From positions 1-64,000 of the forward strand of contig JAFJTR010000021.1 in assembly GCA_022559985.1 (NCBI GenBank): a stretch of DNA of 64,000 bases. Reading direction: 5' to 3'. The notes under the pieces were generated by a model, which was not told the DNA's origin, did no database searches, and saw nothing but the letters and a program-made list of their open reading frames with translations. The translations under genes were made by a program, and so were the position numbers. This document shows, piece after piece, positions 12,327 through 23,942 of this stretch (positions are counted from its first letter, which is position 1; each line of letters starts with the position of its first letter). This DNA comes from Parastagonospora avenae f. sp. tritici 18332-5 (lineage: Eukaryota > Ascomycota > Dothideomycetes > Pleosporales > Phaeosphaeriaceae).

Positions 12327-12878
12327 GCCCTTCTAGAGCACAAAACTCTACCACCTCACTGAACATATTATCTGTCACAGACGCACAGACAAGCTAGAAT
12401 CGTCTCTCCACGTCTACTTACACAATCTGCAGGCTGCTGATCGAGGGCGAAGCCCCACTTCCGCCCATACGATGCTCCCGCCGCGGCAAACGCAGCACCT
12501 CCGAGGGACAGCGACATGTATCCAGGGGTGACTCAACGAAGTAGGGGAGGTGAATTACAGCGAAGATATCCGCATGTGGAGGAGAAATGTCCGGATAGCT
12601 ACGACGCAGTGTCATCACAGAGTGACAACGAAGACGACGAAGTCGAATATGTGATACCCGATCGATAGAACTTTCAATAACAAGGATTCACAAGGACAGC
12701 AATTCAATCCTCGAACGTGGCGGTGCTCCCGTCGCGCAGACCACAAAGCTTCAATGTCTCACATTCACAGCTCAGCTTGCGTATCTCTTTCACACACACA
12801 CAAACATCAAACTCACTCACTCCACTCCGCCCTCCAAACCATTCCTCGCAAATCATCTCTTTTCCTACAACACTCAAA
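12327..12878. other. Intergenic 552 bp
   Basis: 3' flank of eIF2B-alpha and 5' flank of the next gene. The last 100 bp before 12879 are C/A-rich with CACACA runs, typical of a fungal 5' leader. No gene seen. Confidence 0.5.
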
Positions 12879-14302
12879 ATGCCATTTCTGATCCGCCCAC
12901 CTCTGCACACCATCGAAACCGACAGCCCAATCCTAGCACACATCGTAATCGAGCCCGACCACAACGAACGCACCATCCTGCACGACCTGCGAAAATGGGG
13001 CTGGCGCATCACACGCCATGATTTCCACGACGCCGAGTTTGTGCATACGCTGGGGGCTATTGAGAAAGATGTCAAAAAGCGCCGGAGACAGACGCATGCG
13101 ATTGCGGGAGAGTTGCATGGGTATCGCGAGAGATTGACGCTGGAGGGGGTGTGGGAGGCCGAGGTCGAGAGAGCGCTTTCCGAGGATGTTAACGCACCTC
13201 GAATTCCTCGGCAGAGAGAGGAGAATGTCAGGGCATTCCGGGAGATTGATGTGGAGGGGAGGGAGCAAGTGGTCGAGCAGTAAGTAAGTTTCCCACACAA
13301 ATTTCCACTTCTACACATGGGGCAGTTCTAATATAACGTAGCTGGCTCAAAGCAATCGATCGCACGCGCCAACTCAATGGACTTTTGCAATACACAGATC
13401 CTGGACGAGAGTTTCCGCGGTTGATAGAACATGGCCTCGACCACCATGGTACAGACTACTCGCGCCAACCGGCTTGGGTACAACACCAGACCGACTCTGA
13501 CCAGCGCAATGCAGCAAAACAACGCCACGAGCACACCACGACTTCTAAGCCCCTCCCACGAACCCCCCAACGCATCCCACACCCACGAATCCCATCTACC
13601 AAACACACCACGAACAAACGCCTCCCCCATCTTCCCCTAAAACCCTGCTGTCTCCTCCTCTTCCCCCGCTTCAAACACCGCCGCACCTCCATCTATTCGC
13701 TCCCATCTTCCGCTTGCCCCCTCCCCCCCTCCAGATTCCTCGAACACCTCAGCCCCGTCCCAGGCCGGCATTCCACCCCCTCTCCCATCCACTCGCCTAC
13801 GCTCATCTTCCCCTGCGCCCCCCTCATCCCACACACATACACGCACCTCACCCGCCCCGGCATCCCGCGCCCCAAGAATCCCATTACCGCGCTAACGCCA
13901 CCGGGTGTAGGATGCGATCCGTACGGATGGCTAGCGTGGGATCGAGTGCGGGAGAGGAGGATGCGGGAACTCGACGGCGCGAAGGGGAATAGGGTGAAGA
14001 TGGGCGGGGCGAGGATTGAAGGCGTGAGGGCGCAGTGGAAATTCTTCCTGCGCCGGGAGAGGAGGGGGTTGGGGAGTAAGGAGATGCTGAGGAGGGATTT
14101 GAGGGAGAGGAAGATTTTAGGGGAGGGGATTGTGCGGCGGAGGGGGGTGGAGGAGTTGGTTAGGAGGCTGCGGGTGGAGGAGATGGCTGCGAAGGAGAGG
14201 GGGGGTGTAGGTGAGATTGGTAAGGGTCAAGACAAAGTTGATACAGATGAGGATCATGTGCTCATGTTTGCGGATGCTTGGAAGTTCTTTGGTCTTGATT
14301 GA
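12879..14302 (+). CDS. Hypothetical protein (453 aa), two exons
   Basis: Exon 1 is 12879-13279 and exon 2 is 13342-14302, joined by a 62-nt intron (donor GTAAGTAAG, acceptor CGTAG) that replaces an apparent stop at 13281. Exon 1 starts at an ATG in good context (TCAAAATGCC) and encodes a compact region rich in acidic, His and Arg residues (about 1-135). The splice continues as VEHWLKAIDRTRQL. Residues about 185-280 are Pro/Ser-rich and probably disordered; the last 170 residues are Arg/Glu-rich and predicted helical or coiled. No catalytic motif, signal peptide or membrane segment is visible. It is probably a fungal lineage-specific protein; I do not recognise a family. Confidence 0.62.
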
Positions 14303-14735
14303 GAAGGGAAGTTCACATGTACTTGCTCTGTTTGGGCATTGATTGTAATTCGACAAGTCGGATAGAAAATTTCGCAACTGAGCTACGAGCACAATTGGAA
14401 GCTTGGACTAGTCAAAATGAGTTACTTGTGCCCTGGTCATGCGAAATGCTACTGTCGAAGATGACTTCTCAAGCCTTGAAATTCATATTGACACCGTGTG
14501 TTCATATCTCGCCATTCCTTTCCCCTTTACGCAAAACTTCTCTTAAAACTCCACATTTTAAGCGCCACCCCGTGTTAGAAGGAAGGTTGAATGTCATTTT
14601 CCATGAAGTTGTTCAGTGATATCCAGAGACGTCGTGTCGTGAAGAATCATCTATACGCGCCATAAAACCCCCCATTTTGAAAGCAAATGTACCACCCCGA
14701 GGTTTTGTCGTATGCGCCTAGTGTAAAATCGTAAC
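14303..14735. other. Convergent 3' flank, 433 bp
   Basis: Lies between the 3' ends of the hypothetical gene (plus) and the GATA factor (minus). No further gene seen. Confidence 0.5.
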
Positions 14736-16427
14736 TCATTCCATTTCCAAGTCGTCCAGCTCTTTCTGCCGTCGCTCCAGCTCTTGCCGCATGACTTCTG
14801 CCTCTCGCCTCAACCTCTCCTTTCTAGCTGCCTTGTCTTCTTGTGACATGCCCGAGTTTGGCGACGGACCGCTACTTGCCCTCGATAGTGCCCCCAGCGA
14901 CGGATCGATGTTCAACTCTTCGGTCCGCGGGTTCAAGATGGACGAGATGGCATTCGGTCGATGCGGGACAGGGTGGGCAGATACTGCGGGCACTTCTTCT
15001 TGATCCAGCGAAGTTGCGCTCCGGCTTCGTTTCCTTGGCGACGGAGCGTTCGGCTGGGCGTTCGATGGCGTGGGAAGTTTGTTGGGGTACGAGGTGATCG
15101 AAGCATTGTTGCCGTAGTAATGTGTAAAGTCGATGGCTAGAGGTCCTTTCGGTTCAGGCGTATAGTCTTCCCGGGACTCAAGAGCAGTTGAAGAGTCTGG
15201 CGATGCGGATTGCTCAAATGCCGGTGTCTGCGATGCGCGCTGTGGAGGTGAGTAGTCGGCAACAGATGGCGTGGCCTGAGAGCCGGTATCGTTGGCAGGT
15301 ACTATGCGTTTCCGCCGTTTGATCTCTTGCTTCTTCATGGCTACTGGACGGTGCTTGTTGTGCAGCTTGTAGTACAATCCTGGTTGCAAGTTAGAAACTG
15401 ACTATAGAAACATCGTGCAAGAACACATAATCTCACATACCACAAGCGTTACATATTATGTGACCAGCATCGTCTCGTCGCCATAGAGGCGTGATTGTGG
15501 TGCCACAGTTTTGGCAAGCTGGAATTGCGCTCGTGGAAGCATTTCCGCTCGAAGGACCAGGTGTTGCACTATTGCCATTTGCACCATCAGTAGAGCCGCA
15601 TCCCGATGCAGCCTGTGCTTGAGCTAAAGCAAATTTGGCTGTTTTCGAGACGCGGTTGTTGAATGCAGGGCAACCGCTGCAGCCTTGCTGTCCACCAGTA
15701 CCATTACATCTGCCACCACCGGGACAAGTACCGGCTGACATCTGATCGGCAGCCACGTAAGTCGCGACCCGTGGAGAAGCAGCTAAATTACCTGGTGAAG
15801 TGCGGTCATTGTTTTCTTGGTTTGGTGCGGGACTCTGCTGGACTGGCACAATTGGCTGTGTGTTGGTGTTGCGCTTCAGATTCACTGGTCGGTGCTGGTT
15901 TCGCGCCTTGAAGTACAAACCACACGCATTACAGATAGTCTCGCCGGTTGGTGATCGGCGCCACAGAGGTGTCTGCGTGGTCTTGCAGTTGCTTTGTTGC
16001 ATTAGTGTCTTGTCTGCTTACGTATTTATTGGCCGAGTGTTCAGATAGCCAGTGATAGGATTTAGAAAAGAAATTAGTTGACTTACCTGCAAACCTGCCC
16101 GGAGATAGGCGCATTGGCTCCTATGACACTGCCGGGGGGCAGTGGCGAGGATGCTGAAGTCGCTGGCGTCGCTGGTCCCTCTAAAATTGGCTTTGCATCC
16201 TCAAGGGAATGGTAGATCTCGGACCGCGCTTGACTAGGGGACGCAAGTGGTTGCTGTGCATGTGGTGGTGTAGCTATTCTTGATACTTGGTGGTCGTGGG
16301 CTTGATTTAGACGTTGTAGACTTTCGGCCATCTCGAGTTCGTCTTTGCTAGCCTCTCGTGACAGATGGTGCGGATATGTCGGTGTTGGAGCAAGTGACGT
16401 GCCTCCACTTCCAGAAGGGTGCGCCAT
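14736..16427 (-). CDS. sreA: Siderophore-type GATA transcription repressor (SREA/SRE/Urbs1 family)
   Basis: Three exons on the minus strand: 16427-16087, 15991-15441, 15379-14736, giving 511 aa. The ATG at 16427 is in strong context, and an in-frame TAG lies 25 codons upstream. Two type-IV zinc fingers are seen: C113-x2-C-x17-C-x2-C137 and C273-x2-C-x17-C-x2-C297, each with a TPLWRR core. Between them lies C203-x5-C-x8-C-x2-C221, the cysteine-rich region unique to SREA/SRE/Urbs1/Sfu1 and needed for iron sensing. The C-terminus ends in a Glu/Arg coiled coil, as in SREA. Family role: iron-dependent repression of siderophore and high-affinity iron-uptake genes in the nucleus. The second intron splits finger 2 just after its last Cys. 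A consensus SRE site lies in its own promoter. Confidence 0.96.
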
Positions 16428-16580
16428 GGTCCCGCGGCTGCGTTGTCGGAGAGTGAGAGCGGATCTGACACGCGCTTTTGGAGCGTTGTTGCCCACTGCT
16501 GCCTAAGGAAGGTGCAGTGCTCTAGAGGATTTGACTGAGATACCAGCGAGGTTCGGGGGTTTCGGTTTAAGCTGGACTTG

Positions 16581-16589
16581 ATCTGATAA
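16581..16589 (+). promoter_or_regulatory. Siderophore-GATA consensus site (ATCTGATAA) upstream of sreA
   Basis: The 9-mer matches ATCWGATAA, the extended site described for Neurospora SRE and found in SreA-controlled promoters. It lies 154 bp upstream of the sreA start codon. The next gene on that side is transcribed away with its 3' end at 17741, so sreA is the only obvious target. Binding is inferred, not shown. Confidence 0.5.
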
Positions 16590-17740
16590 ACCGGTAGCGT
16601 GATTGTGAGGACACCCAGGTAATGGTGGCGCCCAACGTGACTCGTTGTAATATGCGGGTCCCCGGGTCTTGGTACGTGGTGTTGATTAGGTGTGGCACAG
16701 AAGAGACGTGGATGAAGTTTATGGAAGCCTCTTCAGCAAGGGAACCCGCCATGCAGCTTCGGGGCGCCGACCTTCATAACGCGCTGTGATCTGAATGCTT
16801 GGTAGCCTCGCCGATGCAGTACGGGGTCGGTCGATTATCAGAGCGGTGAACGTGCGTCAGCCAATCGCACCCTCGGCATTCTTAAGCAAAGACACTAGCG
16901 TCGTCCCTGAATCTGACTGCCAGCGACCTTTCACCATCACCACCGGTCAAGCCGGCAACGGTACCCAGCTTTGGTGATGAAATTTGTGATTCGTGTCGTG
17001 CCTATCTACAACGGGGACGGGCTACCTCAGCGGCCGGCAACTATCTCGACGTGGCGGCGACGAAAAAGCAATTCTTTGCTGCTACCATCTTCGAGCCATT
17101 CGAGCCTTGCAGTCGGGCAAGCGTGGTAGCGGAAGCTGAGCCGGCTCGCCTCTCGCAACCAATTGGTAATGGTGTCTGCTGCCCGCGTTTCGAGCACCGC
17201 GATTGCTTGGCTACCCAACGGGGCCCAATGATCGACTGCGATGCTGACCACCATCTGATTGTCTCTGGGTTTCGTCCGCATGGCAGACTGACGCAATGCC
17301 CGTCAGCAACTGAATCAACTCGGCCGGCACACGGGACCGAGCGAAAAATCTCCGAATTGATCCACTAGGATTCTGCAAGAACCGACAGTCTGTTCTTCGT
17401 TCCATGCATTGCGGACACTAGAGAAGCGAGCGAGCACGTGAGACAGTTACAGCATTGATATTCTCTAGGTAAAGACAATATCATACAAAGCTTTCGTACA
17501 TGCTTTTTCACAGCAATCGCTATGAATCGCTATCCAAGACAACCTAACTGCACCCAACCTGTGCACTTTTGAAACAAAGACCGTGCCGTAGTAGCTACAC
17601 GGGCAGACCATGATTTCAGCAACCATCTCCACTGCCTAGCTCTTGGCTTTTAAAACTACCACTACCAAAGACGGCTGCGTGTGATGGTATAGTAGACATG
17701 GAGGGTTCAACAATCGCCATCCTCCATCGCTATTGCGAGC
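16590..17740. other. Distal sreA promoter and intergenic DNA, 1.15 kb
   Basis: No gene was recognised. CCAAT pentamers on the plus strand occur at 16861-16865 and near 17225. CCAAT-binding complex with HapX is known to repress sreA orthologues during iron starvation in Aspergillus, but single CCAAT boxes are common, so this is only suggestive. Confidence 0.4.
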
Positions 17741-18697
17741 TTAGACTTGCTCCGCGCCCCAGCCAGCATCGGCATCGCTACCACAGGAGTCAGTGTGGCA
17801 AGTCCAATGTCAAGGATTTTAAACGTACCGCATGTTCGCCGGGGGCTCAATTGAGGGCACAAATTCGAGAGCGGCATATCCAATACCGACAATGCCAACA
17901 AGAGTTCCCGGCACAATGCGGAACCACTTCTCGCCGACGATAACGGATCCGATGAAGATGTAAACTGAGGTCGTGAGCTCCTGCCGCAGCACTGGAATAT
18001 GGTATGGCTTACAAACACCACGTCCGAGGAACGAGAACATGAAGGAAGCATAGCGAGCCACCTGCTGAGGAATCTGGAACTCAAGCAAAGCGGTGCCTAG
18101 CCTCATGTTAGCATGCCATACTGCGACACGTAGAGGCAAGACCTACCGAGACCAAATATTATCAGGTACACGCCGAGAATGATGTTCGAGCTGGGACAAA
18201 AGTCAGCATATGTGCGTATGAATAGTAACCGTCTCTCGTATCAAAGTACGCTCGACACCGTATCGCTCGGGCACACTATTCACAACCCCGATTCCTTGCT
18301 CACGCTTTGTGCAATTGCGACAGCTTACTGCAGCGATGAATAGCTTCGCAAGGTGTGCGAAAACTCCAGACAGCTATAGCATATATGCGCGCCCGTTCTG
18401 AGCCAGCTTTTTGCCCTCGGCATATTCCCGCGACCAAGTTTCGAAGCGATATGATGCGCATACGGTGTCCTGAGGGCGGCTCTCGACTCGACGGGAAGGA
18501 ATTGGCTTCGAGCACCCGGTGCAAACTCACAAATCATTGAACGGCAATAACTTCGCAACACCGCCAAGGACCATGAACACAGCGACGGCGAAGTTCACCA
18601 TGCGACTACGCAATGATTAGTCCAAACCCCAATAGCTACTGCCTAGCTTCCAGCGCAGCGCTTAGCTTCGAACTCACAAGATATCGGAGAAGTCCAT
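17741..18697 (-). CDS. COPI-associated/Tvp15-like Golgi membrane protein
   Basis: Six exons on the minus strand: 18697-18678, 18605-18531, 18190-18147, 18096-18013, 17964-17829, 17777-17741, giving 131 aa. All joins keep frame and rebuild the COPI_assoc family pattern: MDFSDIFRMVNFAVAVFMVLGG, then ARYASFMFSFLGRGVFYIF, GYAALEFVPSIEPPANMR, and the conserved ending DADAGWGAEQV. Four hydrophobic segments are predicted to span the membrane. Family members such as yeast Tvp15 reside in late Golgi/tlg2 vesicles. The gene is unusually fragmented for its size (a 20-nt first exon and a 37-nt last exon), and intron 2 (18530-18191) is 340 nt, far longer than its neighbours. Confidence 0.85.
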
Positions 18698-19737
18698 GGC
18701 GGGCGAATTGGCGAGATGTGGGAACCGCAGCTTGACGACTACAAGGGAGGAAAAGATGTGGGATGGGAGAAATGGACAGTTGGAGATTTGGACGTGTGAG
18801 GGTTGTTGGTTGCGCAAGAGGTCTGGTAGCGGCTAGTAGCCAAGGGAGCTAGGGGCTTGAAACGTCACTGCTTGGCGACGCGTGGGGCGCAGTCCCGAGG
18901 TCGCGACCATGGCTTCGTTGCAAATGGTGATGCTAATTTTACTACGACATGGGAAGTAGTTGGACGAATATGGATCAAATTGAGATAAACATGCCGGGGC
19001 GGGACTGAACACCTCTATGTCTCTCTCGGCAGCGGACTACTATCCTTCACTACTCAAAACGGCGAAGTCACTCATGTACGAACTGAAGTACTGGAACCGC
19101 ATCAAAAGTTTCCTCTCTCCATCGACCCTCTACGTCAACCATCTTCAAAGGAGAACTGTATTCTTGCTTCGTATCTCTCCTTCCCATTAACGTTTTCACA
19201 CACCGCTTTCCCTCCTCCACCATCTAAACCCATGCCTCCCCTTTGTCTCGTTCATCTGGGACGGTTCCTCCGTCTCCTCGTCCACTACACTCGTATTTAC
19301 CCGAACAGTAGCATTCTCGAGCTCACACAAGCGAGAAGAACTGATGCAGTTGTTTTCATGGCTCCTGTCACTTCCAAAGCTCTGCTTGAGAAAGCGCTCT
19401 ATGTACGGAGGTGCTTGTCTGAATGCGATGATAGGATGTGGACGTGAGGTGGTGTGCAGGACGCAACGCGTTGGGGAGGGTGAACTTGACATTTTGGAGA
19501 TGAGGTGGGGAGGAGGAATGTTGGTTCGAGGCGGGTGTTTGATGTGGTTTGACGTGAAGTATGCGTTCAAGTTCAAGATGAGCGAATTACAAAACTGCGA
19601 ATATGGTATTCCTCCATCGCTTGAAGGTAGTACAATGAATCCATACCCCACTCACATACTCACATTCAGTGCCTCAATGCCCACACAGCACACAACTTGC
19701 AAACTTCTCCAATCTATTATACCCATATCAAACAACC
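18698..19737. other. Intergenic, 1.0 kb
   Basis: Divergent region between the Tvp15-like gene and the hypothetical gene at 19738. Overlapping frames on both strands at 19196-19650 have no domain or splice support. No gene called. Confidence 0.45.
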
Positions 19738-20402
19738 ATGCCATATACAATCCACATCCCTGCCCCCTACCAAATGCGCAACCACATCCTAACAACCCTA
19801 CACACCACCACCATCCCCAGCATCGACATCGGCAGCGCCGCCCCCGTCTCCATCGCCATCTACAACGACACCAAGGCCTGGGGCTGGAATGTCTCCTACA
19901 CCCCTCTCTCATCCTACGGCCCCCTAAAATGGGAAGCCTACCGCCGGCTTGCGCACCAAAACGGCTGGTTCAATGATCTGTGGCTCATATGGCAGCGCGA
20001 ACACTGGTTGCGGATTGAAGTCAAAGACGCAGCGCTACGTCGTGTTGCGCCGGGGCCGGTGAGAGTGGCGTTGAGTAGGTGGGCGCGAAGTGTGCGGGCG
20101 AGGAGATTGAGGTTGGTGCAGAGGGCGATTGAGGGCGTGCAGAGAGTCAGGGCGGCGACGTATGGGAGGAGGCTGAGGAGGACGTCGAGTGAGGGGGGTT
20201 TGACGGGTGGTTGTGTTGAGGCGGAGGTAGAGAGTTTGACTGGAGTTTGGTGGAGAGGTTGGATGCGTTTAGAGGGGGTAAGGAGAGGGAGGGTGGTGTG
20301 GAAACGATGGGTGATGAAGAAACGGCAACCGAAGATCGGAAACTGGAGTCAGAGAGTCAGTCACCCTTTTCTGACAAGTACGATCTCTCAAAAAAGGAGT
20401 GA
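19738..20402 (+). CDS. Hypothetical protein (197 aa), two exons
   Basis: The ATG at 19738 is in good context (CAACCATGCC). The unspliced frame runs to 20529 but turns into Trp/Arg-rich nonsense. An intron at 20160-20230 (donor GTATGG, acceptor GGTAG, 71 nt) switches to a frame with an ordinary acidic Ser-rich end, beginning EFDWSLVERLDAF and ending KYDLSKKE. The N-terminal 110 residues (YTIHIPAPYQ, KAWGWNVSYTPL, WLIWQREHWLRIEVK) look folded; the middle is Arg-rich. The start resembles the 12879 gene in size of leader and in a KxWGW motif (RKWGWRITRHD there, TKAWGWNVSYT here), which may be chance. No family recognised. Confidence 0.52.
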
Positions 20403-20646
20403 TACGAATGACACCTGCAACAAGATTGTATGGATGCTTTCACATTTCATAATCGTTTCTTTCGCACATCTATATATACAACGGTATGCCTCTTGTCGTA
20501 TCGCATTTCTACGATGCGAGAGTCGCTGAGCAGTGACCGTAAGTTCTATTAGAATGCCAAAAGTGTCGCTAGCCACAGACGCTGTGTCTGATATGTAGCA
20601 TTACTACTTCCTCTTGTTCCTTTTCTTCACGCTGGAGTATCATCGC
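20403..20646. other. Short convergent 3' flank
   Basis: Separates the stop codons of the hypothetical gene (plus) and RPN1 (minus). Nothing else seen. Confidence 0.5.
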
Positions 20647-23583
20647 TCAGTCTTCCCATTCGGGGTTCTGCCAATATGTTAGCATCCTTCGTTTTAGTGA
20701 GATCATGTAGGGCAACATACCTTCCGCAGTATGACCACACCCTCTAGCACGTTGGTCAGACTAAGGTACTTCTCATCTTCCAACTCGGCCCTCTCGCCAT
20801 GCGCCAGCAACACTGGTGTACTCTGTGTCTGCCATCCAGTGATGGTCTTCGGTCGACCGGCCTGGCCAACAATGTCGACGGCTTGACCAACACGAACGTT
20901 AACAGTAAGTGGCTGAAGATCCTCATCGAGGGTGATGAGGAAGCGAGGGGCCATAGCTGTCGCCAGGTAGTACAGCAGATAATGTGAGTCGCCAGCAATG
21001 AAGCTCTTAGCATCAATGAGAGAGACCAGAACAGTAAGCAGACCGGCGGCCGCCACACGAGAAAGGACTTGTCGGTCGGTGTGAAAGGGGCTAACTGTGA
21101 GCGTGCCCTTGCCCATGTGTAGTAGACCCTGAGCAATGCGCACCATGAACAAGGCGTTGGGGTCACGGTGGTAGTAGCTGGCCAATTGGCGGAGGAGTTG
21201 TGCAAGACGGGCGTTATTGGTTCCGGCACCGCAAAGACCCATAGCGAAGATGGCATTGATGGCAACATCGTTGTCGTTGTCGTGAGAGTATCTCGACAGA
21301 GTGTCGTAGACCTTCATTTGTGGGTTGCTAGGGCTGATGAGACCAAGCGCAAGGGGCACAGCTTTTCGGATGTTGGCTTCGCCGTAGTGCATGAGGTGGC
21401 CAAGGGTGCGGAGAATCATGTCTTGGCCGACATCCTCGCCCATTGCGACGAGCGACAGACCAATGACGGCGTACGACTGGAGCAGTTCGTCACCCTTCTT
21501 CTCCTCGCTCTCATCCTCAATGTGCTCGTTGCAGATGTGCAGCAGCTGCTGAATCTTCAACACAGCACCAGTACCTGCCCAAGCACAGACCTCGGTCAGT
21601 ACAGAGGCAGACTTGGCGGCGGGGTGGTCGAGCGCCTTCAATGTCTCGAGAATGACGTCAACCTCCTCTTGCTGGCCGAAGAAGAGCAGTGCAAGACCAA
21701 GCGCCATGAAGCGAGTCCACTTGTCCTTGAGCTGCTTCGATCGGTCCTCGTCCAGAAGAGTGTTCATTAGCGCGGCCGTGACCTCGCCGTTTGCTGATCC
21801 AACGAAGATCATACCAAGAGACAAGGCAGCCATGGCCGAAAGTTGCATGTCGAGACTAGTATCGCTGACGATTGGTAGAAGAACTTCGAGAAGCTCTTCC
21901 TTGTTCGACCCAGCGTATGCCAATCCAAGACCCATGATAGAAGCAAGGCGAATCTGCCTATCCTTGGACGAGATATTGTCCTCGTCGCCCAACAGAGCTA
22001 GAGCCGGATCAGAGTCGAGACGCACACCTGTGTTGAAGATGCCCGTTGCAAGCATGGCGCCGGCCTTGACTGTGTTGTCGTCGACGCCAGTGTAGGGGTC
22101 GATCTTGTCAAGACCAGTCTCAACGTCCCAAAGCAAAAGCATACCCAGGGAAGCAGTTGTTGAAAGCATGCCCTCCTCCTTCGTCTTCCACACCCAGCTG
22201 CTCTTAGCCTCGGCGTTGAGCATGAGCGTGTCGTTACCGTAACCAGTGTTGACGAACGCGTTTACAAATGCCGATGCGAGATTGTGCCTAGCGGAGTCGG
22301 TGTTTGTGAGGCCTGCTGTCCTGCTGCTCTCGAGATGTGTCTTATAGATATCGTCGGGAGTCTTCGGGTCGAGGATGTTGAGCTCCTTGCCCAAGGCCTT
22401 ATAATAATCCGGTAACCGCGTGTTGTTCATGCAATCTTGAAGCTCCGGGTCATCGTCCTCAGACACATCGAGCCATATCCGCTGTCGCGCAATGAGGAAC
22501 GCCATCTGTCTCCTGATCGCCTTGTCCTTGGTTGAGTTGAACACCTCCTCAATCAAGTCGCGGTCATTCAAACGTATCGCCAAAGCCACCGCCTGCGTGT
22601 ATTGCTTATATTTGCGGTACACCTGGTAGACAGTTCGGAGAAACTTGTCGTTGTCGGGGTATGTGAGGAGCGGGACGTTGCTGACCATGTACAAGCATAC
22701 GCGCGCATATGTGTTCTCGTCAATGTACTGCTCGATCTGGTCAATCATCTCCAGCTCAGACAGAATGTCGACAGCGTCCGCCTCGGCATTGTGCTTCAAG
22801 AAAAAGGGCACGAGGTTCGAGGCGAGGTCGGTGATGTCGTCTGTTGACTTGTCGTCGTTCAGCCGATTCTGGTACTCTCTGCCAATCTCGAGAGCCAGAT
22901 GGCGCATGTACTCGTGACCCCACGAGCCGAGATCCGTTGAGGGAGCTTGCAGGCGGTACTTCAAGCAGTCGAGGCGCTCTTCGTCGGAGTACGTCATGCC
23001 GAGGACGGAGAGCATGTCGGCGAACGATTGCTGCTATTGTCAGTCTGTCATTCGATTATAACGGACAAGCCACGCACCTTGTTCTCGCCTTCGGGCCATG
23101 ACGCATACTGCTTCTCGAGGCTCTCGTAGTGTGGTCGGAGGAACTTGAGCGGTTTGGGCACTGCCGTCATGGAACTCGTCGATGTCTTGATGAAGTCCTT
23201 GATCTGGTCGAGCGCAGGCTTGTATAGGCTGGTGTCGGATTCCTAGCGGACGCGATGTCAGCGCGAGCTCCCAAATACAAGCTGTCTTCCAAGTCAGTGG
23301 CTTACCAATATCCGCTCGACCAGCATGTCGAGCTCGCTCTTGAGTTGTTGGTCTTCCTCGCTGAGCTCCTCTGCAGCTTCTGTTAGCATTCTCCTTGTCA
23401 CGTTGTCGTATTGCAGCTGTCCCGCAGGCAAATCGTACCTGTGGCTGTCGCAACGCCCTTCTTGTCGTCCTCGACCTTGCCATCCTTGCCAGTCTTCGCG
23501 TCCTTGTCCGCATCGCCATTCACTGACGCCTTGCCCTTGCCCTTCTCAGCGGCGGTGGGCTTCTTCTCGTCTTCCTTCGCCAT
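20647..23583 (-). CDS. RPN1: 26S proteasome regulatory particle non-ATPase subunit Rpn1 (PSMD2)
   Basis: Five exons on the minus strand: 23583-23439, 23379-23306, 23242-23078, 23033-20721, 20667-20647, giving 905 aa, the usual length. The last exon is only 21 nt and restores the conserved ending LRKNPEWED. The N-terminus is Lys/Glu/Asp-rich, followed by the EDQQLKSELDMLVERI helix and the Rpn1 N-terminal domain. The central part (about residues 430-800) holds the proteasome/cyclosome (PC) repeats, with signatures such as IMGLGLAYAGSNKEE and AINAIFAMGLCGAGTNNARL. Rpn1 is the base scaffold of the 19S particle that binds ubiquitin receptors and shuttle factors. It is divergent from RIO2 with 359 bp between start codons. 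Confidence 0.97.
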
Positions 23584-23942
23584 GTTGATTACGAGTGATA
23601 GCTAGGGCAAGCGGCGAAGTGGGTATGTATGACGGCGGGGAATGGCGGTATCGATTGCAGAGGGTTGTGTGAACACCCTGGTGGAGCAATACAATGAGAG
23701 GAGACCACCGAAATGTATGCGAAGGTGGTGGATGATGTGTGGGGGCGTGTCGTGGGATTGTTGTCGATGAGGCAGCTCTGCAACTGCACCTCACGTCCGG
23801 TCGGCTGCCAAGCTTCCACCCGCCGATCACCAGCGGCGGCGAGCTCAGACTTTCTCGAGCCCGCCAAAATTATTCATTCACCCATCCGGACCCCTGCGAA
23901 AACAGCCAACACCACGCTCGACGGCCTCGAAAGACCGCCAAT
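23584..23942. promoter_or_regulatory. Shared divergent promoter of RPN1 and RIO2
   Basis: 359 bp separate the two ATGs, so both genes are probably driven from this interval. I saw no perfect PACE box (the Rpn4 site of yeast proteasome genes) in it. Confidence 0.6.

Noticed and set aside
20756..22095. Long frames in other registers within RPN1
   Set aside because: Shadows of a highly conserved coding sequence.
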